From the NCBI GenBank assembly GCA_002746275.1, contig NVWR01000002.1, forward strand, positions 172,600 through 185,682: 13,083 nucleotides of DNA, in the 5' to 3' direction. Below, in pieces: positions 1 through 4,834 of the stretch (within the stretch, counting starts at the first letter, position 1; the number at the start of each line of letters is the position of its first letter). The stretch is from Rhodobiaceae bacterium (GTDB lineage Bacteria > Pseudomonadota > Alphaproteobacteria > Parvibaculales > Parvibaculaceae). The position numbers and the translations under genes are program-made. A model generated the notes under the pieces. That model ran no database searches. It was given only the letters and a program-made list of their open reading frames with translations, and was not told the origin of the DNA.

Positions 1-106
1 GCCTTTCGGCAATCACGGGCTATGGGCGGCGCTGGCGCTCTTCAACGTGACGCGCGGCCTTGCCCTTGGACGTTATTACCCACGCCTGTTAGCTGCGCTT
101 AGATAA
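1..106 (+). CDS. MATE family efflux transporter, C-terminal fragment
   Basis: The frame starting at base 2 stays open to a TAA at 104-106 and encodes the last 34 residues of a protein whose start lies outside the window. The tail reads GNHGLWAALALFNVTRGLAL, followed by a short basic end (GRYYPRLLAALR). A Gly-Asn-His-Gly-Leu-Trp turn leading into a final hydrophobic helix is typical of the last membrane segment of DinF-type MATE exporters, which are inner-membrane cation/drug antiporters. The stop lies 8 bp inside the convergent arsC gene, so the two genes overlap tail to tail with no room for a separate terminator. The family call rests on this short tail only. Confidence 0.62.
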   Translation, partial: PFGNHGLWAALALFNVTRGLALGRYYPRLLAALR

Positions 107-446
107 TTTCCAGCACCTGTTCTGGCGGACGCCCCAGAGCGGCCTTGCCCCCGGATAGAACAATCGGGCGCTCGATCAAGATCGGATGGGCCACCATTGC
201 TGCGATCAAGTCATCATCACTCTTTGACGCATCGCCAAGCCCCAGGTCTTTGAACTCCTGTTCGCCTTTGCGCAGAATGTCGCGCGGGCTTTTGCCGAGC
301 TTTGTTAGCACGTCCTTCAAGGTTGCGGCGTCCGGGCCTTCTTTCAGGTACTCGATAATGGTGGGCGTAATCCCCTTCTCTTCAATCAACGCCAATGTCT
401 GACGCGACTTGGAACAGCGGGGGTTGTGATAGATGGTCACGCTCAT
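99..446 (-). CDS. arsC: ArsC-family arsenate reductase (glutaredoxin-dependent type)
   Basis: The product has 115 residues, close to the usual length of the small ArsC/YffB proteins. It begins with the family signature HNPRCSKSR; Cys11 is the expected nucleophile that attacks arsenate. Three anion-binding arginines of the plasmid R773 ArsC family have clear counterparts near residues 59, 93 (IERPIV) and 106 (LGRPPE). It would reduce arsenate to arsenite in the cytoplasm using glutathione and glutaredoxin. Many chromosomal members have no proven arsenate role. It starts 11 bp after pyrD and no arsenite pump or ArsR lies beside it, so it is probably the last gene of a DUF952-pyrD-arsC operon and not part of an ars resistance operon. 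The 3' end overlaps the convergent transporter gene by 8 bp. Confidence 0.93.
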   Translation of the reverse strand: MSVTIYHNPRCSKSRQTLALIEEKGITPTIIEYLKEGPDAATLKDVLTKLGKSPRDILRKGEQEFKDLGLGDASKSDDDLIAAMVAHPILIERPIVLSGGKAALGRPPEQVLEII

Positions 447-457
447 GATGGTCTCCG

Positions 458-1510
458 TTAGCCTAGGGGAATGTCTGCGCCGACAGCGTCTGAAACGTTC
501 ACAAAGCCATCGCGCTGCAACGCTGCAGCGAGGTCTCGTTTGATCGCGCTCACAAGGTCCGGCCCGCCGAATGTAAGGGCTGAATATAATTGTACAAGAG
601 AGGCACCTGACCTGATTTTTTTGTATGCGTCGTCGCCGGAGGCAACACCGCCCACACCGATCAGCGGCACCTGCCCTTTTGTCAGGCGGTACATGTCTGC
701 CAGCACTTCCGTCGCCAGAGCCATTAAGGGCTTGCCCGACAGGCCGCCTGTCTCCGCTGCGTGGGGGCCGGACACCAGCCCTTCGCGGGTGATGGTGGTG
801 TTGGAAACGATGAGACCGTCAATGCCACTCTCAAGGACAACAGCTGCAATGTCTTCGCGCTCCTCCGGCACTAGATCGGGTGCAATTTTCAAAAGCACCG
901 GCGTTGTCCCCTGGCGCGCGCTCAAGACCCGCCCCAACAGATCGGACAACTCGTCCCGATTTTGCAGGCCGCGCAGGCCGGGCGTGTTGGGCGATGACAC
1001 ATTGATGGTGAAGTAGCTGGCCAGACCCTCGAAACACTCAATACCGGTGACATAGTCTGCCGCCTTGTCGACCGTGTCCTTGTTGGCGCCCAGATTGACC
1101 CCGACAACGCCACCGCATTTGCGCTTCTGGCGTCGCTCCAACCGGGCCTTCAGGGGGGCATGCCCCTGATTGTTAAACCCAAGCCGGTTGATAACGGCCT
1201 GCTCCGCGTCCAGACGAAAAATGCGGGGGCGTGGATTGCCTGCCTGTGCCCTTGGCGTAGAGGTGCCCACCTCTGCAAACCCAAAGCCCAACCGCAACAT
1301 GGCATCGGGCACTTCCCCGTTCTTGTCGAAGCCCGCCGCAATGCCGAGCGGATTTGGAAAGTGCATACCAAACAGATCAACGCCCAGCGATTGCGGATCT
1401 TTTGCCCCGCACGGGCCGAAGCCAGACTTTAACCCCAGCAGCGTTGCGTGGTGGGCGCGTTCAGGATCCAGCAAGCGCAGAAAAGGAAGGGCCAGTGAAG
1501 CGAGGCTCAT
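458..1510 (-). CDS. pyrD: Dihydroorotate dehydrogenase (quinone), class 2
   Basis: The protein has 350 residues, the normal length for class 2 PyrD. This inner-membrane-associated flavoenzyme oxidises dihydroorotate to orotate and passes electrons to quinone in de novo pyrimidine synthesis. An N-terminal amphipathic helix (LASLALPFLRLLDPERAH) is the expected quinone/membrane element. Visible FMN and substrate motifs are AAGFDKNGE (Lys62), VGTSTPRAQAGNPRPRIFR, NRLGFNNQG, NVSSPNTPGLR (residues 170-180; Ser173 matches the catalytic Ser of the class 2 enzymes, Asn170 and Asn175 the substrate ligands), LLKIAPDL, SNTTI, and the phosphate-binding GVGGV at 285-289. Its ATG shares four bases (ATGA, 1507-1510) with the stop of the upstream DUF952 gene, which suggests translational coupling. 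arsC follows after 11 bp. Confidence 0.97.
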   Translation of the reverse strand: MSLASLALPFLRLLDPERAHHATLLGLKSGFGPCGAKDPQSLGVDLFGMHFPNPLGIAAGFDKNGEVPDAMLRLGFGFAEVGTSTPRAQAGNPRPRIFRLDAEQAVINRLGFNNQGHAPLKARLERRQKRKCGGVVGVNLGANKDTVDKAADYVTGIECFEGLASYFTINVSSPNTPGLRGLQNRDELSDLLGRVLSARQGTTPVLLKIAPDLVPEEREDIAAVVLESGIDGLIVSNTTITREGLVSGPHAAETGGLSGKPLMALATEVLADMYRLTKGQVPLIGVGGVASGDDAYKKIRSGASLVQLYSALTFGGPDLVSAIKRDLAAALQRDGFVNVSDAVGADIPLG

Positions 1511-1860
1511 GCGTCCTCCATCGGTGGGAAAATATGGGCGCCCTTGTCATCAAGCAGCAGCTCATCAACACGAGACACGGCTTTCACTGACAGAGTGCCA
1601 TAAAGATGAGGGAAGAGATCACCGCCCCGCGACGGTTCCCATTTCAAAGCGTCGCCCAGAGGCCCCGCCGCAACAGCCACGAGAAGTAGACCTTCGCGAC
1701 CAGCGAAATGCAGCGCCGCCGTTTGGCACGCCTGATCAGCGGTTGAGAAGTGAATGTAGCCGTCAGCGAGATCAATGGTAGCGCCTTTGAAGATGCCAGC
1801 GCTTTCCGCTGCCGCCCATTCGTCTTTTGCCACGATCTTGTAGATGGTTGCAGCACTCAC
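1507..1860 (-). CDS. DUF952 domain-containing protein
   Basis: The chosen GTG start gives 117 residues and a protein that opens directly with the conserved strand ATIYKIVAKDEW. An AGGGAA ribosome binding site lies just upstream. An in-frame ATG at 1923 would add 21 residues with no conserved look, so I prefer GTG. DUF952 hallmarks are visible: DGYIHFSTADQ near residues 33-43 and LKWEPSRGG followed by LFPHLYGTL near 72-90. The fold is a small alpha/beta barrel-like domain; the biochemical role of the family is not established to my knowledge. The gene leads an operon with pyrD and arsC, overlapping pyrD by four bases, an arrangement I recall from other alphaproteobacteria. It contains no membrane segment or signal peptide and should be cytoplasmic. 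Confidence 0.9.
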   Translation of the reverse strand: MSAATIYKIVAKDEWAAAESAGIFKGATIDLADGYIHFSTADQACQTAALHFAGREGLLLVAVAAGPLGDALKWEPSRGGDLFPHLYGTLSVKAVSRVDELLLDDKGAHIFPPMEDA

Positions 1861-1921
1861 GGAGCTTTCCCTTTGCAAACAGATTTCGCCGAATCCCGGT
1901 TCAAACACCGACTGGCGGCGC

Positions 1922-1950
1922 ACTTTAGCCAGCCGCTCCCGCTGTCACAA
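1922..1950 (-). promoter_or_regulatory. Candidate sigma70-type promoter for DUF952-pyrD-arsC
   Basis: On the minus strand TTGTGA (1950-1945, 4/6 to TTGACA) and TAAAGT (1927-1922, 4/6 to TATAAT) are separated by exactly 17 bp. Transcription would start near 1915, giving a leader of about 55 nt before the GTG at 1860. The match is moderate and alphaproteobacterial promoters are weakly conserved, so this is a candidate only. Confidence 0.35.
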
Positions 1951-1953
1951 GAC

Positions 1954-2020
1954 GTCGGGATTGAAGCTGGAAAGTGGCTTGTTTATCCCCTCAATCCGAC
2001 ACCTGCCCCTGACGGATTGA
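1954..2020. repeat. Three-arm inverted repeat upstream of the DUF952 operon
   Basis: TCAATCCG (1991-1998) and CGGATTGA (2013-2020) form a perfect 8-bp inverted repeat with a 14-nt loop. A third arm, GTCGGGATTGA (1954-1964), can also pair with TCAATCCGAC (1991-2000), apart from one bulged G. The central arm can therefore pair with either flank, giving two mutually exclusive hairpins. No T-tract follows. It lies upstream of the candidate promoter of the minus-strand operon, so it may be an operator array or part of an unannotated transcript. Its function is unknown. Confidence 0.5.
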
Positions 2021-2130
2021 CGTAACCATGCTCCATTGAGCAAAAGACGTGGGGCTCCCTGCGCTTTCTGGGAAAAGAACGTTGTGGCAACATTTATTGA
2101 CGACTATTGGCGAATCATTGAACATGGAAA

Positions 2131-2160
2131 AGCCGAGACGCTGTAACGTCCCGGCTTTTT
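2131..2160 (+). terminator. Intrinsic terminator-like hairpin without an obvious upstream gene
   Basis: AGCCG (2131-2135) pairs with CGGCT (2152-2156) and GACG (2137-2140) with CGTC (2147-2150). One A/C mismatch separates the two blocks and the loop is CTGTAA. A run of T follows (2156-2160). This is a well-formed intrinsic terminator for the + strand. On the minus strand the hairpin is followed by TTTTCC, so it may work both ways. No + strand gene ends just before it, so it implies either a short unannotated transcript from about 1930-2130 or the remains of a deleted gene. Confidence 0.65.
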
Positions 2161-2233
2161 GAACCGCTGGATGAGAGCGACCCGTGTATTGGTAGACAGA
2201 TATTCCACCTTGGAGGGATTCACGTCAAGTTTC

Positions 2234-2258
2234 ATCTGGCAATTTATTGGAGCCAGAT
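2234..2258 (+). promoter_or_regulatory. Hairpin holding the ribosome binding site of the Cas2-like gene
   Basis: ATCTGGC (2234-2240) and GCCAGAT (2252-2258) are perfect 7-bp inverted arms around an 11-nt loop. The Shine-Dalgarno GGAG (2249-2252) lies at the loop edge with its last G inside the stem, and the right arm ends one base before the ATG at 2259. Translation could be gated by this hairpin, or the palindrome could be a DNA operator. The pairing is seen directly; the regulatory role is inferred. Confidence 0.5.
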
Positions 2259-2537
2259 ATGGCTAATTTCGTTGTTACTTACGACCTTAACGGGCGTCAT
2301 CCGTCTCACAAGGAGATGGATGATCACATTGCGAAGCTCGTGGCAAATCGCGGGCGGGTCCTTGAAACAGTATGGTGGGTCGATTTCGCGGGTACGGCTG
2401 CGCAGCTTCGTGATCGACTGAAAACCATTCTTGGGCCAGAGGACCTTCTATTGGTGATCGAAGGTAAGAGTGCGGCATGGACCAAGCTCCTTGTTAAAGA
2501 CAACGCCTTGAAACAAGCATGGGAAAAAGCCGCTTAA
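2259..2537 (+). CDS. Stand-alone Cas2-like / SinR-family small protein
   Basis: The ATG at 2259 has GGAG six bases upstream and gives 92 residues; a TTG four codons earlier is less likely. The protein opens with MANFVVTYDLNG, a hydrophobic strand ending in Tyr-Asp-Leu as in Cas2 and VapD-like ferredoxin folds (Asp9 sits where Cas2 has its conserved Asp). It then shows ETVWWVDF (residues 36-43), LRDRLKTILGPEDLLLVIEG (50-69) and an AAW motif (72-74). This order (VVTYDL, S/T-x-W-x-V, RD-x-L, D-x-LLV-x-E, AAW) matches the small proteins often annotated SinR or Cas2-like as I remember them. No cas1, other cas gene or CRISPR repeat lies in the window, so a role in spacer acquisition is not implied. 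The base composition is more AT-rich than the flanking housekeeping genes. Function unknown; a nuclease or toxin-like role is only inferred from the fold. Confidence 0.7.
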   Translation: MANFVVTYDLNGRHPSHKEMDDHIAKLVANRGRVLETVWWVDFAGTAAQLRDRLKTILGPEDLLLVIEGKSAAWTKLLVKDNALKQAWEKAA

Positions 2538-2549
2538 GGAAGAGTAAAG

Positions 2550-2580
2550 AAGCCCGCTCAATCTGTGGGTTTCTCCTTCT
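2550..2580. terminator. Weak terminator-like hairpin between the two islet genes
   Basis: AAGCCCGC (2550-2557) can pair with GTGGGTTT (2565-2572) through six Watson-Crick and two G-T pairs with a 7-nt loop, followed by a pyrimidine tract (CTCCTTCTTC). On the minus strand the hairpin overlaps the stop of the decayed small ORF and is followed by CTTT. It is weaker than the hairpin at 2131-2160. If active it would partly separate transcription of the Cas2-like and HEPN-like genes. Confidence 0.35.
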
Positions 2581-2676
2581 TCTTGTTGGCATCTGAATCC
2601 GATCCCTCCCCCTCTTTCGGTTGAGGCGAAGTATCCCGTCACCTTTTTCTTGCTCATCTTTTTTAGGCTCTGTCAT
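2558..2676 (-). pseudogene. Possible decayed small charged ORF (one-base frameshift)
   Basis: On the minus strand an ATG at 2676-2674 encodes MTEPKKDEQEKGDG. The frame then runs into an unrelated Arg-rich stretch. One extra G in the GGG run at about 2635-2637 would join it to DTSPQPKEGEGSDSDANKKK and a short EKPTD tail, ending at TGA 2560-2558. Both halves have the same Lys/Glu/Asp-rich, disordered character, which suggests a single ancestral ORF of about 39 codons broken by a one-base loss, or a sequencing error. Against it, the ATG overlaps the ATG of the + strand HEPN-like gene (CATG, 2674-2677) and no strong ribosome binding site precedes it. No function can be suggested. Confidence 0.25.
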
Positions 2677-3193
2677 GGTTGAATATTCCAATAAGACGGA
2701 CGAGGCCCTTTTTGCGGCCATCGGGCGCTTAACTGTTTCCTGGGCCCACCTGGAACTGGGCCTTGATGCAATGATCGACACGATTTTCTACGACTTAGAA
2801 AACCCACCAAAAGAAAAAGAACTGCCAATAGCGCTGCGCCGAAAACTAAAGTACCTCCGAAAGGCCGTTAAACTCATTCCAATGAGACCCGGTGACGCCG
2901 AAGAATACGCTGCACTCATAGACAATATCGCTAAAGAGTCCGACATCCGCCACGATATTATCCACGGGGCAATTGTGGAACACACAGAAGGAACCGGCAC
3001 CGCCAGAGCCATCCGCATCATCCGCGAGCGAGGCAAGTTCTCACAAAAGGAGATTCACCTGACAATACAGAGTGTCATGGAAGCGGTTGTTCGGGTGAAC
3101 AAGCTCGCTCCCATTCCTCTAAACTTTGCAGCCTTGGTCCAGAAGGCCATTCACGAACAAGAAACGACGCAAGCTCGTCACTCAGAAGAATAA
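2675..3193 (+). CDS. HEPN-like small protein (putative)
   Basis: From the ATG at 2675 the product has 172 residues, mostly alpha-helical by eye, with no signal peptide or membrane segment. A longer frame to 2621 adds an unconvincing Ser/Pro-rich leader. The key signature is RHDIIHG at residues 92-98, an R-x4-H motif of the type that forms the RNase active site in HEPN proteins. It lies in a helix after ALIDNIAKESD, as in the second half of HEPN bundles. The N-terminal helix LFAAIGRLTVSWAHLELGLD resembles a helix common in small uncharacterised HEPN-like proteins. A weak AGG lies 8 bases upstream. It follows the Cas2-like gene by 137 bp on the same strand and shares its AT-richer composition. 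If the reading is right it may be an RNase of a toxin or defence type, but no partner antitoxin is identified. It could also be an inactive helical bundle. Confidence 0.6.
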   Translation: MVEYSNKTDEALFAAIGRLTVSWAHLELGLDAMIDTIFYDLENPPKEKELPIALRRKLKYLRKAVKLIPMRPGDAEEYAALIDNIAKESDIRHDIIHGAIVEHTEGTGTARAIRIIRERGKFSQKEIHLTIQSVMEAVVRVNKLAPIPLNFAALVQKAIHEQETTQARHSEE

Positions 3194-3336
3194 CGTCCTC
3201 CCTTTCATGTGCAGGCAAAACACGGGAGACCTCGTCTTCAATCTCATCTCGTTCCCTGGCTTTTTCCAAATCATTCATATCTGGTACGTCAGCTATATAA
3301 TTGGGTTTGTTTTCCTATTACTATCGTGCGTCTTTC
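3194..3336. promoter_or_regulatory. Intergenic region with a consensus -10 for the S24 regulator
   Basis: A perfect TATAAT sits at 3296-3301, 35 bp before the ATG at 3337, which would put the transcription start near 3308. No good -35 element is visible at 16-18 bp spacing (the region reads ATTCAT) and no extended TG motif. No clear operator palindrome is seen. The stretch also overlaps a minus-strand open frame (3278-3075) that I do not accept as a gene. Confidence 0.4.
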
Positions 3337-3999
3337 ATGAACAAAGCCCCTCCGATGCCACATTCTCTCTCTCATTCTGCCGTCTGGGCGGCCATTGATG
3401 CGCTGGCCCAAAGGCATGGTCTGTCCGCCTCTGGCCTTGCCCGCGCCGCCGGGCTTGATCCCACGACCTTCAACAAGTCCAAACGGGTGACGGCGTCGGG
3501 TCGTCCGCGCTGGCCAAGTACCGAGAGCCTGGCAAAAATATTTGAGGCGACCGGAGCCACGCTGGATGATTTTTCCGCTTTGATCAGTGGCGACCGCACG
3601 GCCCCCGGTGCGACGTCGACCATTCCGGTGATCGGGCTTGCGCAAGCTGGCGACGGCGGGTTTTTTGACGATGCGGGATTTCCGGTCGGCGGAGGCTGGG
3701 AACAGGTGGTACTGCCTGACGTGGGCGATGCCAATGCCTATGCCCTGGAAATCAGTGGCGATAGCATGCTGCCGCTGTACCGGCAGGGCGACAAGATCAT
3801 CGTCTCTCCCGCTGCCACCATCCGTCGCGGCGACCGGGTGGTGGTGAAAACCCGGGGTGGCGAAATTCTCGCCAAGCAGCTCGCGCGGCAGACAGCGCAG
3901 ACGGTGGAACTGTCCTCGCTCAATCCGGACTATGAAGACCGGACGCTGGCGTTGAGCGATGTGGTGTTTATGGCGCGGATTATCTGGGCAAGCCAATAG
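3337..3999 (+). CDS. XRE/S24 family regulator (LexA-like self-cleaving repressor type)
   Basis: From the ATG at 3337 the product has 220 residues; a second ATG at 3355 is equally possible because neither has a good ribosome binding site. The N-terminal part (about 15-80) is a helix-turn-helix domain with the motif LSASGLARAAGLDPTTFNKS and RPRWPSTESLAKIFEATG. The C-terminal part is a LexA/UmuD-type S24 peptidase fold. Ser143 in GDSM and Lys171 in VVVKT form the expected Ser/Lys dyad, and Ala104-Gly105 in GLAQAGDGG sits where LexA and lambda-type repressors are cut. This kind of protein is widespread in alphaproteobacterial chromosomes and need not be phage-derived; no phage structural gene is nearby. 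Its target genes are unknown. The 3' end overlaps the convergent TPR-like gene by 20 bp. Confidence 0.88.
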   Translation: MNKAPPMPHSLSHSAVWAAIDALAQRHGLSASGLARAAGLDPTTFNKSKRVTASGRPRWPSTESLAKIFEATGATLDDFSALISGDRTAPGATSTIPVIGLAQAGDGGFFDDAGFPVGGGWEQVVLPDVGDANAYALEISGDSMLPLYRQGDKIIVSPAATIRRGDRVVVKTRGGEILAKQLARQTAQTVELSSLNPDYEDRTLALSDVVFMARIIWASQ

Positions 4000-4834
4000 G
4001 CGGTCTGATCTGGTGCCGCTGACGAGGGATGAGCGATGCCTCTTCGGTGTTTCCCCCCTTTTGCGTTTGAACGACACTGTCAATCTCTGCCTCCGTTCCC
4101 CCGTTCAGCACGGCCTGGAGACGGCGCGCGCGTGCCAGCGTCAACATCTGCAGCGCGGTGGGTGTGGCGGGCACATCAAGCTTTCCCAACAAAACCACCG
4201 CCTGCCTGCGATATTCTCCGTCGCCCAGCGCGGTCAGTTGCAAGGCGCATTGGAAGGTGACGACCAGCTCTCCGGGCACCAATGTCAACGCACGGGCATA
4301 CTCGGCAATTCCCGCTTCCACCCCTGCGCCATAGAGCGTGCGCCCCAGTAGCCCCCCTGCCTGGACAATTTCAAGATGCCACCCGCCGAGGAGCGCATGC
4401 ACCCACGGGTTGTCGGGCTCGCGGGCCACGACATAATCAAGGTGCGTGCGCGCTTCATTTGCCAACCCGTCGATATGGGCTGTCAAATAACCTTCCAGGC
4501 GACCGCGAAACCCCAGCGCAATCGCCAGCTGCAGGCGACCCTCGGCAAGTTCCGGTGCCAGGGCAATGGCACGGCGCGCATCTTCTTCAGCACGCTGGAC
4601 AATCTCCAGACGCTCTTTGGGCGGTGCCAGAAAATCTGCATAGACCAGGCCTGCGCGCGCCGCGAAAGCGTATCCGTCAGGGCTCGCCGCCCGCCGTGCG
4701 AGCTTGGCTGCTTCCTGAAACTTACCCTCGTCGAATGCCGTCCTGGCTCGGTCCAGAGCAACACTCGCTTCTGCCGCTTGCACGGGAAGCACTAAGGCAA
4801 CCATCACAAAAAACTGGAGGACAAGATGCTTCAT
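3980..4834 (-). CDS. Secreted TPR-like protein of unknown function
   Basis: The product has 284 residues. It begins with a clear Sec signal peptide (Lys3, then a hydrophobic core LVLQFFVMVALVL) with likely cleavage after VQA at residue 20, so the mature protein should be periplasmic. The rest is helical and Ala/Leu-rich. TPR-like helix pairs include ALDRARTAFDEGKFQEAAKL (about 26-45), ARRAIALAPELAEGRLQLAI and HLDYVVAREPDNPWVHALLG. Such repeats usually mediate protein-protein contacts. The ATG overlaps the stop of the upstream lipoprotein gene by four bases (ATGA, 4831-4834), so the two are almost certainly co-translated and probably act together at the cell envelope. The last 20 bp overlap the convergent S24 regulator gene. 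I do not recognise a named family. Confidence 0.82.
   Translation of the reverse strand: MKHLVLQFFVMVALVLPVQAAEASVALDRARTAFDEGKFQEAAKLARRAASPDGYAFAARAGLVYADFLAPPKERLEIVQRAEEDARRAIALAPELAEGRLQLAIALGFRGRLEGYLTAHIDGLANEARTHLDYVVAREPDNPWVHALLGGWHLEIVQAGGLLGRTLYGAGVEAGIAEYARALTLVPGELVVTFQCALQLTALGDGEYRRQAVVLLGKLDVPATPTALQMLTLARARRLQAVLNGGTEAEIDSVVQTQKGGNTEEASLIPRQRHQIRPPIGLPR

Larger units (their letters stand above)
1861..2258. other. Gene-poor stretch with structured elements
   Basis: No convincing protein gene is seen in these roughly 400 bp between the DUF952 start and the Cas2-like gene. Only very short unrecognised reading frames occur. What the stretch does hold is listed separately: a candidate promoter, a three-arm inverted repeat, a strong intrinsic-terminator-like hairpin with no matching upstream gene, and a hairpin at the Cas2-like ribosome binding site. 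I looked for a tRNA (TTCAAAC-like loop near 1899) and found no cloverleaf. Confidence 0.5.

Noticed and set aside
1507..1923. Longer DUF952 start at ATG 1923
   Set aside because: The extra 21 residues are not conserved-looking and overlap the candidate promoter; the GTG at 1860 has a good ribosome binding site.
1890..1925. tRNA T-arm-like TTCAAAC near 1899
   Set aside because: The flanking bases do not form a 5-bp stem and no D-arm, anticodon arm or acceptor stem is seen.
2494..2781. Minus-strand 95-codon open frame antisense to the HEPN-like start
   Set aside because: Arg-rich and inconsistent with a real protein. Only its 2676-2636 part is discussed, as half of a decayed small ORF.
3075..3278. 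Minus-strand open frame of 67 codons (starts MNDLEKARERDEIEDEVSRV)
   Set aside because: The first 28 codons look protein-like, but there is no ribosome binding site and most of the rest is antisense to the end of the HEPN-like gene. Not enough to call a gene.
3980..4351. Open frames on the + strand opposite the TPR-like gene, such as 3959-4351 and 4282-5085
   Set aside because: Their composition is that of shadow frames. The minus-strand genes have signal peptides and coupled starts.
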